Positions 1-8,640 of a stretch of 64,000 nucleotides of DNA are shown here, one piece after another. Both the position numbers and the translations under genes were made by a program. A model generated the notes under the pieces. That model worked only from the letters and a program-made list of their open reading frames with translations. It ran no database searches and was not told the DNA's origin. Every line of letters begins with the position of its first letter. Position 1 is the stretch's first letter. Source of the stretch: Streptomyces sp. NBC_01591 (GTDB lineage: Bacteria > Actinomycetota > Actinomycetes > Streptomycetales > Streptomycetaceae); assembly GCF_035918155.1 (NCBI RefSeq), contig NZ_CP109327.1:248001-312000 (forward strand). The letters are read 5' to 3'.

Positions 1-2
1 CC

Positions 3-749
3 GAGCAGGCCGCCGCCACCGCCCGTCTCCAGCACCAGCAGCGCACCGGTGGCGGAGCGGACAGCGATGGGCCGGCGGTGGCCCGGCTGCTGACCGCGGC
101 AACGCAGTGGAATCACGCCCGGTCCGTCCTCGCGTACGTGGCCGACCACAGCCCGCTGCCCGGCCCCGAGGCGCGGCTGCTGGTGGTGATGCTGACGCTG
201 CGCACCGCGCACACCGGCACCGGCAACCTCGTGGGCCAGGACCTCACCTCGCTGGGCCTGACCGATCCGGAGGGCCTGGTCGAGCAGTTGACCGGCTGCG
301 GGTGGCTGAGCATCCCCGGCACCGCCGGTGACCTACTCGCCTCCCGGCCCGAGAATCCCACCCCGGTCACTGTCCCGTCCCTCGTGCCCCACGAGGACGG
401 CCCGGCCCCGTTCACGTTCGGCAGGAAGATGCGGCCCAAACTCAGCGGATGGGCCCAGAGAGTCGTCTCGGACAAGAAGCTCCGCAAGGCCAGGACCACC
501 GCAGGCACCCGGCTGCTCGCCCTGACCCTGGCCACCCAGACCAGCGCATCGGGACGGCTCGGCCCCGGCGGAACGGGCGTCGCCCTGGACTCCCTCGCCG
601 CCTTGTGCCCAGTGGGTCCCGGCGAACTGCAGCACCTGGTCGACCAGCTGACCGCAGCGGACTGGATCACCGAAACCGCCGTCACCGACACCCACCTCAC
701 CGGACGGCTGACCGAACACATCCTGCCTCTCACCTGCCCCCTCCCCTAA
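3..749 (+). CDS. Hypothetical protein, 5' end outside the window
   Basis: The frame is open from base 3, so the GTG at 78 is probably internal and the true start lies upstream of the window. The visible C-terminal part has two similar alpha/beta segments (about codons 45-90 and 165-215 counted from base 78), each ending in a DxxLVxQLTxxGW-type pattern. This resembles repeated winged-helix units of actinomycete replication or HTH proteins, but I do not recognise a named family. The segments are joined by a basic linker rich in Lys and Arg. Coding character is convincing; function is unknown. Confidence 0.65.
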   Translation, partial: EQAAATARLQHQQRTGGGADSDGPAVARLLTAATQWNHARSVLAYVADHSPLPGPEARLLVVMLTLRTAHTGTGNLVGQDLTSLGLTDPEGLVEQLTGCGWLSIPGTAGDLLASRPENPTPVTVPSLVPHEDGPAPFTFGRKMRPKLSGWAQRVVSDKKLRKARTTAGTRLLALTLATQTSASGRLGPGGTGVALDSLAALCPVGPGELQHLVDQLTAADWITETAVTDTHLTGRLTEHILPLTCPLP

Positions 750-1079
750 CCAAACCAGGCGGGCGACGGGCGGCTGCGCTTCGGCGATACGGGCGGCTGG
801 CCGGGAATGAGCCCGGTGGTGGCATCGGACGTGACTCTACTTCGTTCATGCCGATGAGGAGGTAGCGCACTGGCAGGTGCTGGCCGAAGGCTGATCCGCA
901 GAGTGCGGAAGAACCGCTCGACCGGCCCTTGTCCCGGCCCGTCCTCAGCCGCGCTGGCTGGATCGAGATCCCCATCCGTCGGCACACGCTCGTCAGATGC
1001 TCCGATGCTGTTTCATTTGGAACGCGGGGTCTTCGGCGACAAAGCCGGTTGAGATGGTGCCCTTGGTGAGGAAGGGTCT
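750..1079. other. Gene-free stretch
   Basis: No convincing gene is seen. On the minus strand near 900-940 a short VERFFRTLR-like peptide can be read, which resembles a piece of a DDE transposase, but it is too short to claim. The end of the stretch supplies the ribosome binding site (AGGAAGGG at about 1069-1076) of the next gene. Confidence 0.4.
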
Positions 1080-1634
1080 GTGGTCATGGAGTACTTCTGC
1101 TACCACCGAGACCGGCTGGGCTCCCTCGCGTTACGCGAGGAGTTGCTGGAGGAGCACTGGTCCTACATGGACCGGTACGCGAAGGAGCTGATCGCTCGCG
1201 GTCCGACCTTCGCCGATGATGGTGAAACGCCCACTGGAAGCGTGCATATCGTCGATCTGCCCGATCCCGCCGCTGCCCGTGCGTTCGCCTTCGACGAGCC
1301 CAACTACCAGGCCGGTGCGTACCGGGACGTGCTGCTGCGCCGGTGGCGCAACGTGCTGGGGCGCACCATGTGGGATTTTCCCGGTGGCCGGAGCGGTGGC
1401 AACCGGTACCTGGTGCTCGGCCTCGGTGAGGGCCTGGCCGCAGACCTCGCCCTGCCGCCCGACCAGGACGAGCTGATCGCGTACGGGCCACTGCTGTCCG
1501 ACGACGGCGACACATGGCTGGGTACGGCGGTGCTGCTCAGGGCCCCAAACCCGGATACGGCACGCGCCGCCCTGACTCCGGACCGGTACGCGGACATCGA
1601 GGTCCACGACTGGGAGTTCGGCGGGCGTCGATGA
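1080..1634 (+). CDS. YCII-related (YciI-like) domain protein
   Basis: A 184-residue protein of the dimeric alpha-beta barrel type. The N-terminal half (about residues 1-100) shows the YCII pattern: an HW..MDRYA..L helix, then an ARGP..ADDGETPTGS strand and a DLPDPAAARAFAF helix. The C-terminal half repeats the fold more weakly (LIAYGPLLSDDGD, then DTARAAL), so the protein looks like two fused domains. YCII proteins are small enzymes or binding proteins of mostly unknown substrate. The GTG at 1080 fits the purine-rich AGGAAGGG just upstream; ATG 1086 is an alternative. It is followed 58 bases later by the SGNH hydrolase on the same strand. Confidence 0.75.
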   Translation: MVMEYFCYHRDRLGSLALREELLEEHWSYMDRYAKELIARGPTFADDGETPTGSVHIVDLPDPAAARAFAFDEPNYQAGAYRDVLLRRWRNVLGRTMWDFPGGRSGGNRYLVLGLGEGLAADLALPPDQDELIAYGPLLSDDGDTWLGTAVLLRAPNPDTARAALTPDRYADIEVHDWEFGGRR

Positions 1635-1692
1635 ACCACGGAGGCACCGGGCCGATGCCGTCTCCGGAGCGCATTGACCTGGGACAGGAGCG

Positions 1693-2844
1693 GTGACGGT
1701 GGCGATGCGGGCGGTTCCATTGGTGGGCGGGCCGGTGGAGTTACGGGGTGCACTGGATTTGGAGACCACAGCGGCAGGGGTGATGCCGCGCCGGTTGCCC
1801 GCGTGGACCAAGGAGCAGTACCAGGACCCGTCGGTCTACGGGGTGACCGTGATGCCTTCGGGGGTGCGGCTGGTGTTCCGCACCGATGCGCGCGCATTGG
1901 AGTTCGAGGTACTCACCTCCACCGGCCAGCTCGACGCCGACCCCCACCCTCGCCCAACCGGGATGCTGGAGTTGTTGGTGGACGGTGCCCTGGCCGGGCG
2001 TCGTCAGGCGCCGGTGGGCAACGTGCTGCGGATGGCGGGCCCCGGGGCAGTACAGCGACTCATCCCAGGCAAGCCCGGGACCGTACGGTTCGCCGGACTG
2101 CCGGCCGGTATGAAGAACGTCGAGCTGTGGCTTCCGCAGCAGACCCCTACGGAACTGGTGGCACTGCGCGCTGACGGCGACGTGCTGGCGCCGCTGCCGG
2201 ACGGGCGGCGCCGCTGGGTGCACCACGGCAGTTCCATCAGCCACTGCATCGAGGCTGACGGCCCGACCGGGACCTGGCCGGTGGTGGCAGCTGCGCTCGG
2301 AGCGGTGGAGGTGATCAACCTCAGCCAGGCGGGCAACGCGCTGCTGGATCCCTATGTCGCCCGGACGATCCGCGACACGCCCGCCGACCTGATCAGCCTG
2401 AAGGTGGGCATCAACATCGTGAGCCTGTCCGCCTTCCGGCTGCGGACGTTCGGCCCGGCGGTACACGGATTTCTGGACACGATCCGGGACGGTCACCCGG
2501 ACACCCCGCTGCTGTTGATCTCCCCGGTGAGCTGTCCGGCCCTTGAGCAGGTTCCCGGCCCGACCGAGACCGGACCGGACGGGAGGATCGCTGCCCTGGG
2601 CGACCCGGCCGATGTGGCCGGCGGCGCACTGTCGCTGACGGTGGTCCGTGCCGAGCTGGCCCGGATCTCTGCGGCACGACAGGCGTCTGATCCCCACCTC
2701 CACTGTCTCGACGGACGAGCGCTGCTCGGCCCGGACGAGACAGACGACCTGACCGACGGCCTTCACCCCACCGCCGCCGCGTACCGCCGAATGGGCAAGC
2801 GCTTTGCTGCCCACGCCTTCGCGACCGACGGTCCCTTCCGCTGA
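1693..2844 (+). CDS. SGNH/GDSL-type hydrolase with SsfX3-like N-terminal domain
   Basis: A 383-residue predicted serine esterase or acyltransferase. Residues 1-165 form a beta-rich N-terminal domain such as is found before the catalytic domain in SsfX3-type GDSL enzymes. The catalytic domain follows: nucleophile Ser180 in HHGSSISH, the Gly/Asn oxyanion block in LSQAGNA, a GIN motif, and the Asp355/His358 pair in DGLHPT. No signal peptide is seen, so it is probably cytoplasmic. GTG 1693 follows an AGGAG site. It may be co-transcribed with the YCII gene upstream. The substrate cannot be told from sequence. Confidence 0.85.
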   Translation: MTVAMRAVPLVGGPVELRGALDLETTAAGVMPRRLPAWTKEQYQDPSVYGVTVMPSGVRLVFRTDARALEFEVLTSTGQLDADPHPRPTGMLELLVDGALAGRRQAPVGNVLRMAGPGAVQRLIPGKPGTVRFAGLPAGMKNVELWLPQQTPTELVALRADGDVLAPLPDGRRRWVHHGSSISHCIEADGPTGTWPVVAAALGAVEVINLSQAGNALLDPYVARTIRDTPADLISLKVGINIVSLSAFRLRTFGPAVHGFLDTIRDGHPDTPLLLISPVSCPALEQVPGPTETGPDGRIAALGDPADVAGGALSLTVVRAELARISAARQASDPHLHCLDGRALLGPDETDDLTDGLHPTAAAYRRMGKRFAAHAFATDGPFR

Positions 2845-2869
2845 GCTGTTCTTGACCTCCGGTGTCGAA

Positions 2870-3072
2870 ATGCACTCCGAACTGGGCCGCTGGCCTGGGC
2901 ATTCGCCGGACGGCAGGTACCGCGAGGAGGCCGACGGCCAGGAGGCGTACGCCAACTGCGCCGCTGCGCGAGCTGCTGGCGCCACTCCGGTGCGCAGGGG
3001 GAGCCTGGCTACGGGCTGCACCTCGACCGCGATGGGGACGGGATCGGGTGCGAGTGGGGGGGTGCCCCTATC
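2870..3072 (+). pseudogene. Excalibur calcium-binding domain fragment
   Basis: The frame starting near 2870 encodes YANCAAARAAGATPVRRG, the first half of an excalibur domain. The second half (EPGYGLHLDRDGDGIGCEW) lies one frame over. The frames join if one G is restored in the G run at about 2998-3002. The DxDxDG calcium-loop signature is present in the second half. There is no clear signal peptide or start, so this is a remnant of a secreted protein, or a C-terminus broken by a single-base error. Confidence 0.55.
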
Positions 3073-3123
3073 TGTTTCGTCAACCCTGTCAGGGTCGGTT
3101 CGTGGGAGTTGGTGCTGGTTTTT

Positions 3124-3152
3124 GGGAACGTCCCGCGAAGCGGGACGTTCCC
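3124..3152. terminator. Strong hairpin, probable bidirectional terminator
   Basis: A perfect 13-base inverted repeat (GGGAACGTCCCGC and its complement) closes a 3-base loop. It is preceded by a T-rich stretch on the + strand. It lies between the excalibur remnant and the convergent IS110 transposase, which suits termination in both directions. Confidence 0.7.
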
Positions 3153-3254
3153 GGCGGATCGGGTGCCTGATGGGCAGCCCGGTGGCCGGCACGGCGGGGG
3201 TGGCCGTGCCGGTGCGCGCGTGATGGGGTCAGGAAGGGAGGGGCGGTGGTGCTG

Positions 3255-4490
3255 TCAGGCCGCGAGGCCGATGTCGCCGGGGGTTCGTGGTTCGTAGAGG
3301 GCCCCGGTGCGGATCATTGCGTGGATGACGTTCACACGTTGGCGGGCCAGGCGGAGGATCGCTTGGGTGTGGGTCTTGCCGCGTGCGCGTTGACGGTCGT
3401 AGTAGGTGCGGGAGGAGCGGTCGGATTTGCAGCCGATCGCGGCGAACGCGGCCTGGAAGAGGGCGCGTTTGAGGAGTCGGTTGCCGCGGTGGGGTGCGTG
3501 CTCGCCACGGATGGAGGTGCCCGAGGACTTGGTGGCGGGGGCGAGTCCGGCGTAGGAGGCGAGGTGTCCTGCGGTGGGGAAGGTGGTGCCGTCGCCGATG
3601 GCGACGATCACGGCGGCGGTGGTCCTGACGCCCATGCCGGGCATGGAGGTCAGGAGGTGGAAAAGAGGGAGGGCCTCCAGCAGGGCGGCGATCTCCTGCT
3701 CGGCCTGGCGGCGCTGGGTGTGGGCGGCGGCGAGCTGGGCGGCAAGTCCGGGCACGATCAGCGCGCTGGCCTCGGTGCCGGGCACGATGACGGTCTGCTC
3801 GGCAAGCGCGTCGAAGATCTCCGCGGTGAGGTGGTGGGCCTTGCGCGAGCCGTGCGCCTTGAGCAGGGCCTCGCAGCGGGCGTGGCCCAGTTTCTTCAGC
3901 CTGGCCGGGGAGCCGTGCCGTTCAAGGAGGGCCAGGATGTAGGGGTAGCCCAGCCGGGGGCCGACCACCCGCTCCAGGGTGGGATGGATCTGGGAGAGCA
4001 GGCCGCGCAGCCGGTTGGAGGTGCGGTTGACCTCGCCGGCCAGGTCGTTGTCGTAGCCGGTGAGCATGGTCAGCTCGGCCAGCTTCTCGTCGTCGCGGTC
4101 CACCGCGCGCAGGGTGTGCGGCATGGTCCGGGCGGTGTCGGCGATGACGAAGGCGTCGCGGGCGTCGGTCTTGGCTTCGCCCGGGTAGAGGTCGGCGGCC
4201 CGGCGCATCGAGAGTCCCGGCAGGTAAGCGACCCGGCAGCCGGTCGCGCGGGCCACGGTCAGTGGCAGCGCGCCGATGTTGGCGACCTGGTCCACGATCA
4301 CCAGGACGGTGCCGAACTTGGCCCTGAGCTTGTCGAACAACTCCCGCAGGCGGGCCTCGGTGTTGGGCAGCTTCTTGTCGTGGACGGTCTTGCCCTGCCC
4401 GGTCAGGCCGCGGGCGTGGTGGAACTCCTTGCCCAGGTCCAGGCCGAGGAACAGACCTATGCCGGAGATATCGATGACGGTGTCGGCCAT
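3255..4490 (-). CDS. IS110 family transposase
   Basis: A 411-residue IS110-type recombinase. The N-terminal DEDD/RuvC-like domain begins with FLGLDLGK (first Asp); TDARDA carries a later acidic pair. A central coiled region leads to the C-terminal Transposase_20 domain with TSMPGMGVRTTAAVI and the conserved SYAGLAPATKSSGTS stretch that holds the catalytic Ser. The ATG at 4490 is preceded by GAAGAGGGG. Longer upstream readings lack family similarity. IS110 elements have no classic inverted repeats and carry a guide RNA in a flanking non-coding end. The element's limits cannot be fixed here. The reading frame appears intact. Confidence 0.92.
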   Translation of the reverse strand: MADTVIDISGIGLFLGLDLGKEFHHARGLTGQGKTVHDKKLPNTEARLRELFDKLRAKFGTVLVIVDQVANIGALPLTVARATGCRVAYLPGLSMRRAADLYPGEAKTDARDAFVIADTARTMPHTLRAVDRDDEKLAELTMLTGYDNDLAGEVNRTSNRLRGLLSQIHPTLERVVGPRLGYPYILALLERHGSPARLKKLGHARCEALLKAHGSRKAHHLTAEIFDALAEQTVIVPGTEASALIVPGLAAQLAAAHTQRRQAEQEIAALLEALPLFHLLTSMPGMGVRTTAAVIVAIGDGTTFPTAGHLASYAGLAPATKSSGTSIRGEHAPHRGNRLLKRALFQAAFAAIGCKSDRSSRTYYDRQRARGKTHTQAILRLARQRVNVIHAMIRTGALYEPRTPGDIGLAA

Positions 4491-4681
4491 GCGCGATGCC
4501 CCTCTTCGGTCGTGCCTTTCGCATCCGTCCCGGCCGTCCCTGCGGCACCACACGCCGGCAACCACGTTACGCAGACATCCCGCCCGTGAAGAGGTCCGGC
4601 GTTGCACCGGACCAGGCAGTCGTCAGGCCCCTCATCAGCGGTCAAGCGGTGCCCCGAAGCCCGGCGGCAACACCCCCCAGG
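4491..4681. other. Non-coding 5' flank of the IS110 transposase gene
   Basis: This stretch lies just upstream of the transposase start. In IS110-group elements this is where the non-coding end that specifies the bridge RNA is found. No gene is visible. I could not fold a bridge RNA by eye, so the RNA itself is not called. Confidence 0.35.
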
Positions 4682-4957
4682 TCATCGACTTCGACAGGGG
4701 GCACACAGCCATACCGGACCCGGGGGCCAGGCGCCCCATTTCGGGGCCACAGAAAAGGTAACGGGGTGACCCGCACTGGGCTGGACGGAGAGGCGCCTAT
4801 GCGCCGCCTTGAGGGTCTTCGCCGTCGTCGTCATGTTGAGCTGGCGCCACTCTTCGAGCGTCGGCGTCAGCAGGGTGCCGATCAGGTCTCCGATCCAGAG
4901 CCCCTTTTCGTATGCCATCCGCTTCAGGTCTTCGCGATCAGACTTGGGCAACGTCAC
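4682..4957 (-). CDS. Small hypothetical protein, possibly truncated
   Basis: From the GTG at 4957 a 91-residue product starts MTLPKSDREDLKRMAYEKG and has a plausible amphipathic helical N-terminal half of about 55 residues (LIGTLLTPTLEEWRQLN). The frame stays open upstream to 5053. The last 30 residues are low in coding character and may run into flanking IS sequence. The helical part is reminiscent of ribbon-helix-helix proteins, but no motif is decisive. It lies 150 bases downstream of rpoA on the same strand. Confidence 0.4.
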   Translation of the reverse strand: MTLPKSDREDLKRMAYEKGLWIGDLIGTLLTPTLEEWRQLNMTTTAKTLKAAHRRLSVQPSAGHPVTFSVAPKWGAWPPGPVWLCAPCRSR

Positions 4958-5111
4958 GTACGTAAAGGCTGAGGAGCGGAGCGGCGTTGCACGGACCGGG
5001 GTCGTTGGTTGCCTGGCCGTGAAGGCCCCAGCGGGGAAGGGGCGGACGCCCAAGCGGTGGCGCGCATCCGGCGCGGACGGGCGCCAGCGCCGAACCTCGT
5101 GAATCGCCCTG

Positions 5112-6128
5112 TCAGTACTGCTCGGTCTCGACGAACCCGGCGTCGGCGTCGTCGCCGGCGCCGAACGCGGCGGCCGTCGGGTCGAATCCGGGCGGGCTGT
5201 CCTTGAAAGTCAGGCCCATGCCGGCCAGCTTCGCCTTGACCTCGTCGATCGACTTCGCACCGAAGTTACGGATGTCGAGCAGGTCGGCCTCCGAGCGGCC
5301 CACGAGCTCACCCACGGAGTGGATGCCCTCGCGCTTGAGGCAGTTGTACGAACGGACCGTGAGCTCCAGCTCCTCGATCGGCAGCGCGAGGTCAGAGGCG
5401 AGGGCGGCGTCCGTCGGGGACGGGCCCATGTCGATGCCTTCGGCGTCGATGTTGAGTTCGCGGGCAAGACCGAACAGCTCGACCAGGGTCTTACCGGCCG
5501 AAGCCATGGCGTCACGCGGGCGCATGGCCTGCTTGGTCTCGACGTCGACGATCAGCTTGTCGAAGTCGGTGCGCTGCTCGACGCGGGTCGCCTCGACCTT
5601 GTACGTGACCTTGAGCACCGGCGAGTAGATGGAGTCGACCGGGATACGGCCGATCTCCTGGCCCACCTGCTTGTTCTGGACGGCGGAGACGTAGCCGCGA
5701 CCGCGCTCGACGGTCAGCTCCATCTCCAGCTGGCCCTTGCCGTTCAGCGTGGCCAGGACCAGGTCCGGGTTGTGGACCTCGACACCGGCCGGCGGGGCGA
5801 TGTCAGCAGCGGTGACCAGGCCGGGACTCTGCTTGCGCAGGTACATCACGACCGGCTCGTCGTGCTCCGAGGAGACGACCAGCTGCTTGATGTTGAGGAT
5901 GAGGTCGGTGACGTCCTCCTTGACGCCCGGCACGGTGGTGAACTCGTGCAGGACACCGTCGATCCGGATGCTGGTGACAGCAGCGCCGGGGATCGAGGAG
6001 AGGAGCGTACGGCGGAGAGAGTTGCCGAGGGTGTAACCGAAGCCCGGCTCCAGCGGCTCGATCACGAACCGCGAGCGGAACGCATCGACAACCTCTTCAG
6101 TCAACGCGGGACGCTGAGCAATCAGCAT
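5112..6128 (-). CDS. rpoA: DNA-directed RNA polymerase alpha subunit, stand-alone copy
   Basis: A 338-residue complete RpoA. The N-terminal domain (about 1-230) includes [20 protein letters not shown], the dimerisation and assembly helix. A flexible linker leads to the C-terminal domain (about 250-315) with the [17 protein letters not shown] and [15 protein letters not shown] helices that bind UP elements and activators. The acidic tail ([13 protein letters not shown]) is typical of streptomycetes. ATG 6128 is preceded by GGAGG. The usual neighbours rpsD, rpsK, rpsM and rplQ are absent; IS110 lies downstream and unrelated genes lie upstream. This is therefore most likely a second copy outside the ribosomal-protein operon. 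All domains look functional. Confidence 0.95.
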   Translation of the reverse strand: MLIAQRPALTEEVVDAFRSRFVIEPLEPGFGYTLGNSLRRTLLSSIPGAAVTSIRIDGVLHEFTTVPGVKEDVTDLILNIKQLVVSSEHDEPVVMYLRKQSPGLVTAADIAPPAGVEVHNPDLVLATLNGKGQLEMELTVERGRGYVSAVQNKQVGQEIGRIPVDSIYSPVLKVTYKVEATRVEQRTDFDKLIVDVETKQAMRPRDAMASAGKTLVELFGLARELNIDAEGIDMGPSPTDAALASDLALPIEELELTVRSYNCLKREGIHSVGELVGRSEADLLDIRNFGAKSIDEVKAKLAGMGLTFKDSPPGFDPTAAAFGAGDDADAGFVETEQY

Positions 6129-6503
6129 AGGGTGCTGCCTCCATTTCTCGGCGCCCGCTATTTGACGCCGTAGACACCGCACGGTATCGGCAATACGACC
6201 TCACAAGAGGCCGCACCGCCCGGCTCGGGGCAAAGCACAGATTTCCGCAGGATGGAACGGCGCACAGGAGTGAGTGCGGACCTGGATGCCCTCGGGATGA
6301 GCTGGTAGCCGCAGCGCCATCGGCGGCAGGGCGGAGCCGGCACGGATGCGTCGGCGGGGGGGGTGGGCGTTTCCTGCTTGGCTGGGGCTAGGGAGCGCTG
6401 GGCCGCTACGGTCTCAGTAGAGCTGACGGCACATTGGATTCTCGGCTCTTGAGTCTTGAACTGCTGTGTCCATACGGGCTGTTGTGGGAAGGACAGTGAA
6501 CTC
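6129..6503. other. Intergenic region between divergent rpoA and a membrane protein gene
   Basis: No gene is seen. The region must hold the promoters of rpoA (leftward) and the two-TM protein (rightward). It contains a GGGGGGGTGGG run near 6355-6365. A GGAAGGA site at 6487-6493 serves the GTG at 6504. Confidence 0.5.
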
Positions 6504-6923
6504 GTGGCTTCGTCAGGAGCGGCACGGGCGTGGGTGTGGGTGACGGCGGGTTTGGCCTTGCTGGCCACGGTGGGGCTGGCGCTGGTCGCGGTTCTGGCTG
6601 ATCTGGATACGGCTGGTCAGGCCGCGAGCGTGGTGGGATCGATGGTCGGGCTGGCGGCGTTACTGGTGTCGGTGGTCACGCTGTTCCGTGGTGGCGGATC
6701 CAGGAGCGGGCGGCGCGTGCGTGCCGGGCGTGGGGCAGTCGCGGCCGGTGGCAACATCACGGGCTCCGCTCTCGGAAAGGACTCGAAGGTGACTGGCCCC
6801 CGCACCCCGCCGGGCAGCGTCCCCACGCAGCGGGACGGGGATGACGTGCGAGCCGGGCGGGACGGGGTCGCGACTGGTGGCGACATCACCGACAGTGCCC
6901 TTGGTGAGGGAAGCGAGCGGTGA
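6504..6923 (+). CDS. Small membrane protein with two TM segments and C-terminal Gly-rich repeats
   Basis: About 139 residues. Two hydrophobic segments come first (roughly residues 9-32, TAGLALLATVGLALVAVLA, and 38-60, VGSMVGLAALLVSVVTLF). After an RGGGSRSGRR basic stretch the tail contains two copies of a unit: VRAGRGAVAAGGNITGSALG and VRAGRDGVATGGDITDSALG. Such xAGGDI/GSALG units recur in actinobacterial proteins of unknown role. GTG 6504 has a good GGAAGGA ribosome site; the frame is also open upstream to 6456. Function unknown. Confidence 0.65.
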   Translation: MASSGAARAWVWVTAGLALLATVGLALVAVLADLDTAGQAASVVGSMVGLAALLVSVVTLFRGGGSRSGRRVRAGRGAVAAGGNITGSALGKDSKVTGPRTPPGSVPTQRDGDDVRAGRDGVATGGDITDSALGEGSER

Positions 6924-7074
6924 GGTTGTTTCCTCGGCCTCGTCACGGGGGTGGGTCCGGAAAGTCCGGAGACGGCGCGGTTCCCCGGGAAGGGGAAGCG
7001 GCGTTGTCACATTGGTGCGGTGTTGATCGATTGAGGGCGCGTCAGGGTGTGTAGGGGTCGGGTGGGGGCCTGGC

Positions 7075-7320
7075 TTACGCTGCGATGGGCTGGTAGGTGG
7101 CGCCGGTGATCTCGTCCCAGATGGCGAAGCGGGTGGTCATCTCGGTGCGGTATTCGGTGGCGGTCATCAGGTGGCGGCGTGGTCGGAAGTGCGGTGAGAT
7201 GCCGCTGAACGCGGACAGGAACCGCTGGGCCCCGCCGGTACTGCGGAAGCCCTTCATCGCGCGTTCGCGCTGCCTCGTCGGCTGATGACTGTTCTCGGCC
7301 CGGTTGTTCAGCTTGTCGTT
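7075..7320 (-). pseudogene. IS6-type transposase, C-terminal part
   Basis: It encodes LNNRAENSHQPTRQRERAMK and then GFRSTGGAQRFLSAFSGISP, the hallmark C-terminal end of IS6-type DDE transposases (the catalytic Glu is in NRAENSHQ). The N-terminal part of the same gene lies at 7819-8234 in the same orientation. About 500 bases from another transposon separate them, and about 15 residues around the junction are missing. Confidence 0.85.
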
Positions 7321-7441
7321 TATGGTCCGCTGTCGAACGCGGCTCGAACTTGGTGAGCGTTTTCGCAGTTCACCGGACGTGAAAGCGGCCTTCGGCTGAT
7401 CCTTTGCTCCGTCACAGAGGCAGAAGATCAGCACGAAGGCC

Positions 7442-7819
7442 GTGGTCGTGAGTTTGGTACATAAGGGCGTCCTGCGGGACGCGTTCGCGGAAGCGTCACA
7501 CTTCCGGTCGGAGCTGTACGCGTGCCTGACCGCTCGGGGCGACGCGTTGTTCGAGTTGTGCGACGCGCTGTTGTGTACGGACGGGCCGGTACGGACGCTG
7601 GTCGACCTGGCCCTCGCGCCGGAACACCGTCGTGGTCACGGAGCCCTGTACGGCGGGCTCAACCAGGGGCAGATCGACGTCGTCCGGCTTCGCCGGGCCC
7701 TGGCCGGGGTGCCGCTGCCACGGGCTGCGGACGGCAGGCTGGTGCTGGCCGTGGACGTCTCGCCGTGGCTGCGGCCGCATGCCAACACCTGTGCTGACCG
7801 GGCCTTTTGCCACGCGGCT
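7442..7819 (+). pseudogene. N-terminal fragment of a different (NF041680-like) transposase
   Basis: About 120 residues starting at GTG 7442. It contains LVDLALAPEHRRGHGALYG, then RLRRALAGVPLP and AVDVSPWLRPHANTC..RAFCH, the N-terminal signature of a streptomycete DDE transposase group with the first Asp in AVDVS. It stops abruptly where IS6 sequence resumes. Upstream (7387-7443) an imperfect inverted repeat of CGGCCTTCG..CTGATC may belong to its left end. It interrupts the IS6-type gene. Confidence 0.7.
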
Positions 7820-8234
7820 TGTCGGTGACGACCACCCTCGGCACCGAGCATGTCTTCTTGAGCAGTTTGCGGAAGAACCGCCTGGCCGCAGCGGTGTCCC
7901 GCCGGTTCTGGACCAAAATGTCGAGCACGTTGCCATCGGCGTCGACGGCCCGCCACAGGTACTTCAGCTCACCGTTGATCCTGAGGAAGACCTCGTCCAG
8001 GTGCCACTTGTCGCCCGGCTGCACACGCCGGCGGCCCAGGCCGTTGGCGTAGGCCTGCCCGAACTTCGTACACCAGCGGCGGACCGTCTCGTGGGAGACG
8101 ATCACGCCGCGCTCGAGCATCAGCTCCTCGACCTCGCGGAACGACAACGGGAAACGGAAGTACAGCCACACGCAGTGCGCGATGATCTCCACCGGGTACC
8201 GGTGCCCCCTGTACGACGGCGGCGCGCTGTCCAC
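7819..8234 (-). pseudogene. IS6-type transposase, N-terminal part
   Basis: It starts at GTG 8234 with DSAPPSYRGHRYPVEIIAH and includes the HTH (VIVSHETVRRWCTKFG) and the start of the DDE domain (WHLDEVFLRINGELKYLWRA, then VVVTDK with the second Asp). The frame then enters the inserted fragment at 7442-7819. Together with 7075-7320 it makes one disrupted IS6-type transposase. Confidence 0.88.
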
Positions 8235-8294
8235 GGACGCCCCCTCCCAGCACGACCAACCAGAGGATCATCCCAGGCCGGTCAGTCAACGTGA

Positions 8295-8640
8295 CAGTGC
8301 CGGCAGCGCTGCTACCGCCTCGTCCACAACCACGTCCAGGCCGGCGGCACGCTCCCCGAGGCTGCGGGCGACGTCGTCGTCCAGGGCGAGGACCTCGGAC
8401 GCTGGGTGAACGCGCAGCAGTTCGGGTGGGAGCAGCTCTTGCCTGTACAGCAGTGGATCCTGGAGAACACCCTCACGATCACACCAGCCGAGGAAGACGA
8501 GCGGCCGGTGAAGCAGACGCAGGAAGCGAAGTGGGCGGCCAACCTGGCAGCAGCACGGCAGTTCCACGCCCGTGAAGGACACCTGAGAGTCCCTCGGAAG
8601 CACGTCGAGCAGTTGGAGACGGAGGGCGCACTGTCGGGCC
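8295..8640 (+). pseudogene. Helicase-associated (HA) domain fragment
   Basis: The frame reads GRWVNAQQFGWEQLLPVQQW, then PAEEDERPVKQTQEAKW and AARQFHAREGHLRVPRKHVE, matching the repeated helicase-associated domains at the C-terminus of large streptomycete DEAD/DEAH helicases. A stop lies just upstream (about 8292), and similarity ends soon after the KHVEQ motif. Only one and a half domain repeats are present, with no helicase core. It adjoins the IS6-type element, which probably caused the truncation. Confidence 0.7.

Noticed and set aside
3246..4589. Long plus-strand ORF opposite the IS110 transposase
   Set aside because: It is the antisense shadow of the transposase gene: Gly/Val/Ala-rich with no family motif, while the minus strand shows clear IS110 signatures.
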